From contig JASHPP010000606.1 in assembly GCA_030038035.1 (NCBI GenBank), forward strand, positions 1 through 13,871: DNA of 13,871 bases, in the 5' to 3' direction. The position numbers and the translations under genes were made by a program. Numbering within the stretch: position 1 is the stretch's first letter; each line of letters starts with the position of its first letter. Positions 7,397 through 13,097 of the stretch are shown here, piece after piece. Source of the DNA: Trebonia sp. (GTDB taxonomy: Bacteria; Actinomycetota; Actinomycetes; Streptosporangiales; Streptosporangiaceae). Under the pieces are notes generated by a model. It did no database searches. It was given only the letters and a program-made list of their open reading frames with translations, and had not been told where the DNA came from.

Positions 7397-8323
7397 TCAC
7401 CATCGTAATCGCGTGCCAGGAGCCGCGACCGCACGGGCCCGAGCCGCGGCTATGCGGCCGGCACCGCTACAGGTACGAAAAGTCTTCCGGATCACGCTCG
7501 GCACGCCCGGCGCTGGTACACGCGGTGCCTGGGGTGGCTGTGGTGACCGTGGACGTAGGCGCGGGCTAATTGCCAGGCGGCCGGCGCCGTCAGGAACAGG
7601 CGGGCCGGGCGGGAAGAGGCGCCACTGTCCGTTCGGGATAAGGATCCCGCGGAACCGAAGTAAGGGCAGCAGCTTGATCATGCTGCTCCAGTCCAGCCCC
7701 AGCGGCCCCTGCAGTGTCATGTGCAGCAGCTGGAACGCCTCGAGTTCGCGCGCGCGGCGCAGCGGGCCGGTGTCGATCGGCCGCATCCCGCCGTCCCGCA
7801 CCAGGGCGGCCACCTTGTCCTTGGCGTCCGGGTCGTCGCCGGCCAGGAACACGTCGACGGGAAGGCCGCAGACCTGCCCCGCCATCAGGGCCGCCGCGAA
7901 CGTCGTGTTGAAGGCCTTGACCACGCGCGCCGCCGGGTTGATCTCCGCGATCTCCTCGGCGGCGGACATCCCCGGGCTGGTGAGGAGGCAGTCGAACGTG
8001 GAGAAGTCGACCGGGTTGCAGGTGTCGACCAGGGTCATCCCCGACAGCGCCGCGCCCTGGTCGCGGGCCACCTGCCGCCCTTCCGGGTACGGCAGCGCGA
8101 GCACGATGACGTCGGTGCCCGCGATCGCCTCCGCCGTCCCGGCCACGGTCACCTCGAGCGGGGCGCCGCCCGCGTCCGGCCCTGTCCTGGCCGCCAGGCT
8201 GGCCGCGAGCGCTTCGGCCTTGCCCTGCTCGCTGTCGGTGAGCCGCAGCTTGTGCCCGCCCGCCAGGGTCCTGACGGCTATCCCCTCCGCGAGCCGTCCG
8301 GCGCCAACGATCGCCACTATCAT
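7397..8323 (-). CDS. NADP/F420-reductase-like Rossmann protein with anomalous C-terminal tail
   Basis: A 308-residue protein whose first 220 residues match the coenzyme F420-dependent NADP reductase-like (NPN) family: nucleotide-binding MIVAIVGAGRLAEGIA at the N-terminus, VIVLALPYPEG at 72-82, LVDTCNPVDF at 98-107, VVKAFNTTFAAAL at 134-146, and the typical closing segment DWSSMIKLLP at 211-220. Relatives usually end there. Here 88 more residues follow, dominated by Pro, Arg and Ala, with no domain I recognise; they look like translated non-coding DNA after loss of a stop. Redox chemistry on NADP(H), possibly with F420, is inferred from family only. ATG 8323 has GGGGGAG close by; GTG 8317 is a better-spaced alternative. 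It is divergent from the lipoprotein gene. Confidence 0.82.
   Translation of the reverse strand: MIVAIVGAGRLAEGIAVRTLAGGHKLRLTDSEQGKAEALAASLAARTGPDAGGAPLEVTVAGTAEAIAGTDVIVLALPYPEGRQVARDQGAALSGMTLVDTCNPVDFSTFDCLLTSPGMSAAEEIAEINPAARVVKAFNTTFAAALMAGQVCGLPVDVFLAGDDPDAKDKVAALVRDGGMRPIDTGPLRRARELEAFQLLHMTLQGPLGLDWSSMIKLLPLLRFRGILIPNGQWRLFPPGPPVPDGAGRLAISPRLRPRSPQPPQAPRVPAPGVPSVIRKTFRTCSGAGRIAAARARAVAAPGTRLRW
7631..7655 (-). terminator. Hairpin just past the conserved end of the Rossmann domain
   Basis: GTTC-GGGAT, loop AAGG, ATCCC-GCG-GAAC form a 9-bp stem with a 3-base bulge. It sits 9-33 bp beyond the last conserved codon (7664) of the minus-strand Rossmann gene, where the original terminator would be expected, but is now inside the open frame. 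There is no T-run, so the terminator call is tentative. Confidence 0.35.
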
Positions 8324-8402
8324 CTTCTCCCCCAGTAATCAACAGATTTACCCGCGCACCTGCCCGCTGCAACCGCGGGCTCCGCCGATTTGTCTAAGGG
8401 GT

Positions 8403-9467
8403 ATGGGAGTCCGGCCGGCCCGAGCAGCCTTCGCGGCGGTGCTGGTGTGCGCGGCGGTGCTGCTCTGCGCGGCGGGATGCGCGACGGGGCCCGCGCGCAC
8501 GCCGACGGCGCCCAGCTCGGCGGCAGCCTCCTCGGGGGTCTTCGGCGCGATCCCCGGCGAGAACCCAGCGCTGACGGTAACCGGCGGCGCCGTGTACCTG
8601 AGCTGGTACGCATCGCCGGCCGGCCCAGGGTTGCCCAGGATGGTGCTGGCGCGGATCGACGTGCGGACCGGCGCGATCACGGCAAGGAACGCGTTCAGCC
8701 CTGGGCTGGTCGGCGCCCCGCTGTTCGCCGACGGCTGGCTGTGGGTCACCGACTCGACCGCACTCGGCGAGTTCCTGCTGCGCCTGGGCCCGGCCACGCT
8801 CATGGTCACCGGCGGGCTGCGGTTCAGCGACGAGCAGTACGCTGGCGGCGCGCACGTGGCCTACGCGGGCGGCTGGCTGTGGCTGGACGGCGCGGACCAG
8901 CTGCTGCGGGTATCGCCCTCGTCGGTAGAGACGACCGCCGACGTTCGGCTGCCGGGGGCGTACCGGTCTGACGTGGGCGCGACCGCGGACGGCTCGGTCC
9001 TCGTCGACAGCGAGCAGGGGGTCACCGGCGCGGTCCAGCGGCGGAATCCGGACACCGGCGCGCTGCTCGCCGCGCACCCGGTCTTCGCCGAAAACGCCTC
9101 GATCGACGGCTTCCCCGACTCCGGCGTCTGGATCACGGAGGTCGGCGGGTCGTCGGCCTTCGCCGAGCTGCTGTCCACCGCGACGATGACCGTCCGCGCG
9201 ATGCCGTCGATCCCCTCGCCCAACGACCTGAGCGTGCGGGTCGCCGACGGCGTGCTGTGGGTGACGGAGAACGAGGCCGGCGGGCCGCAAAGGGACTTCT
9301 GCGCTGACCCGGACACCGGGCGCAGGCTTTCGCCGCTCCCGATCACCAGCCCCGCGCAAGGCCGGCTCCTCGGCGTGGACGGCGGCCTGCTCTACTACTC
9401 CGAGCCCGTCCGTCACGGCACGGGGTCGCGGGTCGTGCCGGTTCCGGTTCCGGCAGCCTGCGGGTAG
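8403..9467 (+). CDS. Predicted lipoprotein with propeller-like repeats, unknown function
   Basis: A 354-residue secreted lipoprotein. The N-terminus has basic residues (R4, R7), a hydrophobic stretch (about 8-24) and the lipobox AAGC with lipidated C26, followed by a Thr/Ser/Ala-rich linker (27-47). The body carries recurring short motifs of the form G-x-LW-V/L-T/D (GWLWVTDS, GWLWLDGA, SGVWITEVG, GVLWVTEN) spaced along the chain, which suggests a beta-propeller-like fold with WD/YVTN-type blades. I do not recognise a specific family. ATG 8403 was chosen because it gives a complete signal peptide, although the AAGGGG at 8396-8401 is too close to be an ideal ribosome site. The frame is open far upstream, but that sequence overlaps the minus-strand genes. 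The following DUF427 gene starts 19 bp after its stop. Confidence 0.8.
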   Translation: MGVRPARAAFAAVLVCAAVLLCAAGCATGPARTPTAPSSAAASSGVFGAIPGENPALTVTGGAVYLSWYASPAGPGLPRMVLARIDVRTGAITARNAFSPGLVGAPLFADGWLWVTDSTALGEFLLRLGPATLMVTGGLRFSDEQYAGGAHVAYAGGWLWLDGADQLLRVSPSSVETTADVRLPGAYRSDVGATADGSVLVDSEQGVTGAVQRRNPDTGALLAAHPVFAENASIDGFPDSGVWITEVGGSSAFAELLSTATMTVRAMPSIPSPNDLSVRVADGVLWVTENEAGGPQRDFCADPDTGRRLSPLPITSPAQGRLLGVDGGLLYYSEPVRHGTGSRVVPVPVPAACG

Positions 9468-9486
9468 CGTGGAAACGGAGGCTGCC

Positions 9487-10239
9487 ATGCAGGAGAACTC
9501 ACGAGGCGCGGTGCGGGTTGAGCACGGCGCCAAGCGGGTGCGCTGTTACCTGGCCGGACGGCCGGTCGCCGACACCCGGCATCCCGTCCTGGTGTGGGAA
9601 AACCCGTACTACCCCGCGTACTACATGCCGCTCGCGGACGTTGCCGCGCAGCTCGTGCCGACCGGTAAGACCGAGCACTCGCCGAGCCGCGGCGAGGCCG
9701 AGATCTTCGATGTCGCGGTGGCGGGCGCGACCGCCGAGAGCGCGGCCAAGCGCTACGCCGAGTCCCCGCTTGAGGCGCTGCGCGACCTCGTCCGGTTCGA
9801 CTGGGCCGCGATGGACGAATGGCTGGAAGAGGACGAGCCGGTCTACACCCATCCGCGGGACCCGTACAAACGGGTGGACATCCTCGCCAGCTCCCGGCAT
9901 GTCCGCGTCGAAGTGGACGGCGTCACCGTGGCCGACTCCACCCGGCCGCACATCCTGTTCGAGACCGGCCTGCCGCCGCGCTACTACCTGCCGCTGTCCG
10001 ACGTCCGCACGGAGTTGCTCCGCCCTTCGGACACCCAGACGCACTGCCCCTACAAGGGCACGGCAGCGTACTGGTCGGTGGACACCGGTCAGGGCGTGCA
10101 TGCCGACCTCGTGTGGATCTACCGGGCGCCGCTGCCAGAAAGCCAGAAGGTCGCCGGCCTGGCGTGCTTCTACGACGAGAAGGTGGACGTCTACCTCGAC
10201 GGCGAGCTCCAGCGGCGGCCGCGCACGCCGTTCAGCTGA
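9487..10239 (+). CDS. Tandem DUF427 protein
   Basis: A 250-residue protein with two copies of DUF427, a small beta-rich domain common in actinobacteria and without established function. Copy 1 spans about residues 5-112 (VRVEHGAKRVRCYLAGRPVA, then ENPYYPAYYMPLADV). Copy 2 spans about 125-245 (VRVEVDGVTVADSTRP, then GLPPRYYLPLSDV, THCPYKGTAAYWSV, and a closing CFYDEKVDVYLDGE). The second copy keeps the fuller CPYKG-type signature; in the first the equivalent is HSPSRGEAEIFDV. ATG 9487 has GGAG at 9477-9480 with a 6-bp gap and is preferred over the in-frame GTG 9469, which lacks a ribosome site. It is closely spaced behind the lipoprotein gene and probably co-transcribed. Confidence 0.9.
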   Translation: MQENSRGAVRVEHGAKRVRCYLAGRPVADTRHPVLVWENPYYPAYYMPLADVAAQLVPTGKTEHSPSRGEAEIFDVAVAGATAESAAKRYAESPLEALRDLVRFDWAAMDEWLEEDEPVYTHPRDPYKRVDILASSRHVRVEVDGVTVADSTRPHILFETGLPPRYYLPLSDVRTELLRPSDTQTHCPYKGTAAYWSVDTGQGVHADLVWIYRAPLPESQKVAGLACFYDEKVDVYLDGELQRRPRTPFS

Positions 10240-10326
10240 CGGCCGGCTGGCTGGCTGTCGGTGCTGGCGGCAGCGCTGGTGGCGGTGGCGGCGCTGAAAG
10301 TTTCGGCGCCCAGTCCCGACCGTCTA

Positions 10327-10349
10327 GGCAGCCGGCTGCCGCCGGTTTT
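10327..10349 (+). terminator. Probable terminator of the DUF427 transcript
   Basis: GGCAGCCGGCTGCC (10327-10340) is a 14-bp perfect palindrome able to form a stem with a CCGG loop. It is followed by GCCGGTTTTA, with TTTT at 10346-10349. The T-run is short and displaced by 5 bases, so the call is moderate. Confidence 0.45.
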
Positions 10350-10365
10350 ACTCTTGGACGGTACG

Positions 10366-10393
10366 GCCCGCCCGCGCTTGGAGCGCGGCGGGC
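10366..10393 (+). promoter_or_regulatory. Leader hairpin 1 upstream of the ANTAR operon
   Basis: GCCCGCCCGCGC, loop TTGGA, GCGCGGCGGGC: a stem of 11 pairs with one bulged C and no following T-run. Together with hairpin 2 it lies directly before the operon's ribosome site. It may be a T-less terminator or an RNA control element. Confidence 0.4.
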
Positions 10394-10413
10394 CGGGCGG
10401 AGCTGTTCCGGAC

Positions 10414-10444
10414 CCTGACGGCACGCCATCGTCGCGGCGTCAGG
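10414..10444 (+). promoter_or_regulatory. Leader hairpin 2 adjoining the ribosome site
   Basis: CCTGACG (10414-10420) and CGTCAGG (10438-10444) are perfect 7-bp arms around a 17-nt loop. The right arm ends 1 nt before the AGGAAGGAAGG purine run, so folding could influence ribosome access to the first gene of the operon. Function is inferred from position only. Confidence 0.4.
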
Positions 10445-10471
10445 CAGGAAGGAAGGCTCCGGTAACCCGTT

Positions 10472-10948
10472 ATGACAGATTCTCCGCAGGCTGATCCGGC
10501 TCAGGCTGCCGGTTCGCACCCTTCATCCCTGCCAGCACCGGACCCCGGGCAGGACAACGACGCCGGCGCGCTCGGCCAGGCGATCGTGAACCGGTTGTTC
10601 TCCGCCGGCCTTGATCTGCACTTCGCGCTTGCGCTCGCCGGCGACGGGGCGGCCCCCGCCGCGCAGCGGCTGCGCCACGCCGTCGGCGAACTCGATGAGG
10701 CGATCAAGGACCTGCGGCGCCTCATGCTGACCGTGCTGGCCCCCGCCGGGGCGGGGCCAGACGGTACCGCGATCGATATACGATCGCGACACCTGGTCCA
10801 GGTGACGGATTCCAGCCGCCGGTTATGGGGACCGCGCGCGACGGCCTTGACTATCCCGCACCACCCCGCCGTGGAAGGCAAAGCCGCGGCGGCGGCCTGC
10901 TGCGGGCTGAACGTCCCTGTTCCCGCACCCGGGGGTGTGCTGGGATAG
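10472..10948 (+). CDS. Histidine-kinase DHp-like small protein lacking the phosphoacceptor histidine
   Basis: A 158-residue protein. Residues 31-90 resemble the dimerisation region of GAF-type (DevS/HisKA_3-like) sensor kinases: GQAIVNRLFSAGLDLHFAL and then LRHAVGELDEAIKDLRRLML correspond to the two helices in which relatives have DLHDHVIQRLFAIGLSLQ and a later DLDxxIxxIR segment. At the phosphoacceptor position the histidine is replaced by glycine (G35), and no ATPase domain follows. It therefore cannot act as a normal kinase, but could still form a helical dimer. Residues 1-30 are polar and proline-rich; residues 91-158 match nothing I recognise and lie over dense palindromic DNA. It is followed 20 bp later by a GAF-ANTAR gene and is probably the first gene of that operon. 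A role as partner or decoy scaffold is inference. It could also be a decayed kinase fragment. Confidence 0.65.
   Translation: MTDSPQADPAQAAGSHPSSLPAPDPGQDNDAGALGQAIVNRLFSAGLDLHFALALAGDGAAPAAQRLRHAVGELDEAIKDLRRLMLTVLAPAGAGPDGTAIDIRSRHLVQVTDSSRRLWGPRATALTIPHHPAVEGKAAAAACCGLNVPVPAPGGVLG
10738..10804. repeat. Three consecutive inverted repeats inside the DHp-like gene
   Basis: In order: GGCCCC (10738-10743) with GGGGCC (10753-10758); CGCGATCG, centre ATATA, CGATCGCG (10768-10788); and CACCTGG, centre T, CCAGGTG (10790-10804). The second and third have perfect 8-bp and 7-bp arms. They begin where similarity to the kinase helices ends. Such packing in 67 bp is unusual for coding DNA. Confidence 0.75.
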
Positions 10949-10968
10949 GGATGAGGAGGGTGGTGTGC

Positions 10969-11796
10969 GTGGAGCAGGCGCGCAGTGCCCAGGTGTGGGC
11001 GGCGATCAGCGCGTGCGCCCGGCAAGAGGGCGCGGCGGTATCACTTCGGCATGCGGTCATCGCCTGCGCCGACGGGCTGGCCGCGGCGGGAGCGGGACTG
11101 TCCGTGGTCCGTCACGGCGCGCCGCGGGAGCCGGTGCTGGCCAGCGCCCCCGCCGCAGAAGAGCTGGAAGAGCTGCAATTCACGCTCGGGCAGGGACCGT
11201 GCGTCGACGCCGTCGCCGGGCGCGGCCCGGTCCTCGTGCCCGATATCACCTGGGCGGACGCGCAGCGCCGGTGGCCGGCGTTCGCCCCCGCGGCGGCGGG
11301 CCGCGGCGTACGCGGGATGTTCGCCTTCCCTGTGGCAGTCGGCGCTGCGCTGATCGGGGTGCTGGGGGTATACCGGCTGCAGGCCGGGATGCTGGATTCG
11401 CAGGAGCTGGCCGACGGCCTGGTGTTCGCCGACGCGGTGCTTGTGCTCGCGCTCGATGAGCGCGGCGGGATCGCCTCCGGCCCGGAGGGCCTGGCCGATG
11501 CCGCGCTCAGCACGCGCCGCGCCCAGGTGCACCAGGCCACCGGCATGGTGGCCGCGCAACTCGGGGTCAGCATGTCCGACGCGCTGGCCGCGCTGCGCGC
11601 CCACGCGTACACCCGTGGTCGCCAGGTCACCGACCTGGCCGCCGACGTACTGGCCCGCCGGGTACGCCTGGACGCAGACCCGCCACGCCCCGGCCGCCCG
11701 CAAGGCGACGCCGAGCATCCCGGCGGGAACACCGGTCAGCATTCCGGTCAGCGTCCCGGCGAGCGTCCCGGCGAGCGGAACGGAGAGGAGGAGTGA
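10969..11796 (+). CDS. GAF-ANTAR protein, predicted RNA-binding antitermination regulator (copy 1)
   Basis: A 275-residue protein. A GAF sensor domain occupies about residues 20-165, with family landmarks LQFTLGQGPCVDAV and GRGVRGMFAFPVAVG. An ANTAR domain covers about 183-235: RRAQVHQATGMVAAQLGVSM followed by SDALAALRAHAYTRGRQVTDLAADV (key residues Q186, G192, A205, L209, R217, A224). ANTAR domains bind paired RNA hairpins and prevent transcription termination. Residues 236-275 form a hydrophilic Gly/Pro/Arg/Glu tail made by 12-bp DNA repeats. GTG 10969 was chosen because GAGGAGGG (10953-10960) sits 8 bp before it; ATG 10951 is in frame but without a ribosome site. The stop overlaps the next start by 1 bp (TGATG). 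The GAF ligand and RNA targets are unknown. Confidence 0.88.
   Translation: MEQARSAQVWAAISACARQEGAAVSLRHAVIACADGLAAAGAGLSVVRHGAPREPVLASAPAAEELEELQFTLGQGPCVDAVAGRGPVLVPDITWADAQRRWPAFAPAAAGRGVRGMFAFPVAVGAALIGVLGVYRLQAGMLDSQELADGLVFADAVLVLALDERGGIASGPEGLADAALSTRRAQVHQATGMVAAQLGVSMSDALAALRAHAYTRGRQVTDLAADVLARRVRLDADPPRPGRPQGDAEHPGGNTGQHSGQRPGERPGERNGEEE
11734..11781 (+). repeat. 12-bp tandem repeats, four units, encoding the tail of GAF-ANTAR copy 1
   Basis: Four degenerate 12-bp units start at 11734, 11746, 11758 and 11770, of the form GGYSAGCRTYCC (the last ends GGAAC). Adjacent units differ at 2-3 positions. They encode repeated GQ/GE-R-P tetrapeptides (GQHSGQRPGERPGER). The period is a multiple of 3, so copy-number change keeps the frame. 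The array ends next to the ribosome site of the following gene. Confidence 0.8.
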
Positions 11797-12665
11797 TGGC
11801 TGGCACGGACCGGCGGGTGCGGGAGGCATTTATAGAACTGACCGACACCCTGGTGACCGACTTCGACGTCATCGACTTCCTGGCGCGGCTCGCCGTCCGC
11901 TGCACAGAGCTGCTCGGGGTCAGCGCCTGCGGGGTCATGCTCGCCGACCACCACGGCGTCCTGAACCTGGTCGCCGCCTCCGCCGAGCAGGCCCGGCTGC
12001 TTGAACTGTCCCAGCTGCAGAACGCCGAGGGTCCCAGCCTCGAGGCCTACCTCGGCGGCCGCGCGGTGCAATGCACCGAGCTTGCGAGCGCGGGCCCGCG
12101 CTGGCCGCGGTTCGCTGCCGCCGCGCTCGCCGCCGGGTTCACCGGGGTGTACGCGCTGCCTATGCGGCTTCGCGACCAGCGGCTCGGTGCGCTGAACGTG
12201 TTCTGTGCCGAACACGCGTCGCTGGACGCCGACACGGCCGCGCTCGGCCAGGCGCTCGCCGACGCCGCGACGATCGGGATCGTGCACCAGCGTGCCATGG
12301 CCCGCAGCGAGGTCATCGCCGAGCAGCTCCAGACCGCCCTGAACAGCCGCATCCTGATCGAGCAGGCCAAGGGTTTCCTGGCCGAGCGGCTGCACGTCAC
12401 CGTGGAGGACGCTTTCGCCGTGCTGCGCGGCTACGCCAGGGACCACAACCGCAAGCTCACCGACGTCGCCGCCGACGTCACGGCCGGCCGTCTGGACCCC
12501 GCTGAGTCCAGCGCGCCCTCACAGGCGCTGTCTCCCGATCCGCCCGGTCCGCCGCCCGGTGCGGCTTCCGGTCCGCCGCCCGATGCGCTGCCCGATGCGC
12601 CGCGAACTCAGCCCCTGCCGCCTCGGAGCGACCGCCCCTCCGCTGAGCCGCTGGACCGCCTGTGA
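11796..12665 (+). CDS. GAF-ANTAR protein, predicted RNA-binding antitermination regulator (copy 2)
   Basis: A 289-residue protein. The GAF domain covers about residues 11-165 (FLARLAVRCTELLGVSACGV, then GFTGVYALPMRLRDQRLGAL and NVFCAEH). The ANTAR domain covers about 172-233: a long helix through LQTALNSRILIEQAKGFLAE, then LHVTVEDAFAVLRGYARDHN and RKLTDVAADV. The IEQAKG and LTDVAADV motifs are canonical for the family. It differs strongly in sequence from copy 1, so the pair is probably not a recent duplication. Residues 234-289 form a Pro/Ser/Ala-rich tail, apparently disordered. ATG 11796 overlaps the preceding TGA, with AGGAGG at 11786-11791, indicating coupled translation. It is the last gene before a hairpin terminator. 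Confidence 0.92.
   Translation: MAGTDRRVREAFIELTDTLVTDFDVIDFLARLAVRCTELLGVSACGVMLADHHGVLNLVAASAEQARLLELSQLQNAEGPSLEAYLGGRAVQCTELASAGPRWPRFAAAALAAGFTGVYALPMRLRDQRLGALNVFCAEHASLDADTAALGQALADAATIGIVHQRAMARSEVIAEQLQTALNSRILIEQAKGFLAERLHVTVEDAFAVLRGYARDHNRKLTDVAADVTAGRLDPAESSAPSQALSPDPPGPPPGAASGPPPDALPDAPRTQPLPPRSDRPSAEPLDRL
12546..12593 (+). repeat. 24-bp direct repeat encoding the proline-rich tail of GAF-ANTAR copy 2
   Basis: Units at 12546-12569 and 12570-12593 share their first 13 bases (GGTCCGCCGCCCG) and most of the remainder. They encode two GPPP-containing segments. This is a low-complexity coding repeat. Confidence 0.65.
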
Positions 12666-12683
12666 CAGGACTTCTGGCCCTAA

Positions 12684-12701
12684 CCGCGTCTCGCGGCTTT
12701 T
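12684..12701 (+). terminator. Rho-independent-type terminator of the GAF-ANTAR operon
   Basis: CCGCG (12684-12688), loop TCT, CGCGG (12692-12696), then CTTTT. The stem is short but perfect, followed directly by a T-run and located 19 bp after the stop of the second GAF-ANTAR gene. This is the best terminator in the window. Confidence 0.7.
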
Positions 12702-12714
12702 GACATGGTTGTCA
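12701..12714. promoter_or_regulatory. Inverted repeat TGACA-TGGT-TGTCA before the DUF7455-like gene
   Basis: Perfect 5-bp arms around TGGT end 1 bp before the ATG at 12716. The first arm is part of TTGACA (12700-12705), identical to a consensus -35 element, but no -10 was found at suitable spacing. It could be an operator for the gene; chance occurrence is possible for so short an element. Confidence 0.35.
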
Positions 12715-12715
12715 C

Positions 12716-13075
12716 ATGAAGAGTTTGTTCGCGCACCCGAGCGATGCCGACCCCGTCTGGCTCGCTGAAGAGCTGCCGGGGCCGGGCAAGCCGCTTACCC
12801 TCGTCGACCGTGCCTGCTGCTGTCCGGCACGGCCGGTGGTCACGGTCATCATGCCGCCGGGCCCAGGACATCCTTTCGCGGCGGACCTTCTGCTGTGCGG
12901 CCACCACTACAAGGCCAGCCGCGCCGCCCTGCGGGCCGCTGGCGCCACCGTCTATGACGCGGCCGGGATGGTGATCACCCCAGGCGACGACGGGGATTCC
13001 GGCGACTCCCGCGGCCCCGCCCACGGCGGCCGGCGCGAGGTCCCTGCGCCCAGATCGGCTCACGTCAAGCACTGA
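12716..13075 (+). CDS. Small Cys/His-rich DUF7455-like protein
   Basis: A 119-residue protein. Residues 26-88 resemble the short actinobacterial DUF7455 family: a DR-C-x-C segment (DRACCCPARP with C34, C35 and C36), a beta-hairpin region ending LLLCGHHYK (C61, H63, H64), then a helix with ALRAAGATVYD. The cysteines and histidines suggest a zinc-binding knuckle. Family members are usually about 70 residues; here an extra 25-residue N-terminus and a 30-residue Asp/Gly/Arg-rich tail flank the domain. ATG 12716 has no Shine-Dalgarno and lies against a small inverted repeat, so the start is uncertain and leaderless expression is possible. It follows the GAF-ANTAR terminator and converges on the DinB-like gene. 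Function is unknown. Confidence 0.72.
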   Translation: MKSLFAHPSDADPVWLAEELPGPGKPLTLVDRACCCPARPVVTVIMPPGPGHPFAADLLLCGHHYKASRAALRAAGATVYDAAGMVITPGDDGDSGDSRGPAHGGRREVPAPRSAHVKH

Positions 13076-13081
13076 CCACCC

Positions 13082-13097
13082 CTGAGCTGACGCTCAG
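13082..13097. terminator. Possible bidirectional terminator
   Basis: CTGAGC, loop TGAC, GCTCAG is a perfect 6-bp stem located in the 18-bp gap between the converging DUF7455-like and DinB-like genes, reaching into the latter's stop codon. No T-run is present; position is the main support. Confidence 0.45.

Larger units (their letters stand above)
10240..10471. other. Structured intergenic region before the ANTAR operon
   Basis: A 232-bp gap with no credible gene. It holds three separate inverted repeats in order (10327-10340, 10366-10393, 10414-10444) and then a long purine run, AGGAAGGAAGG at 10446-10456, 15 bp before the next start codon. This spacing is longer than usual for a ribosome site. 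It probably contains the DUF427 terminator, the operon promoter and its leader RNA. No clear -35/-10 pair could be assigned. Confidence 0.6.

Noticed and set aside
7263..8402. Plus-strand upstream extension of the lipoprotein frame
   Set aside because: It is antisense to the Rossmann and DUF1992 genes and would bury the signal peptide in the middle of the protein.
10240..10471. Canonical ANTAR double-hairpin target
   Set aside because: The hairpins do not show two adjacent 6-nt loops with the expected A and G positions; kept only as a possible variant leader.
10825..10968. Upstream ATG starts (10825, 10951) for GAF-ANTAR copy 1
   Set aside because: 10825 overlaps the preceding gene by over 120 bp and gives no family sequence. 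10951 lacks a ribosome site, while GTG 10969 has GAGGAGGG at 8 bp.
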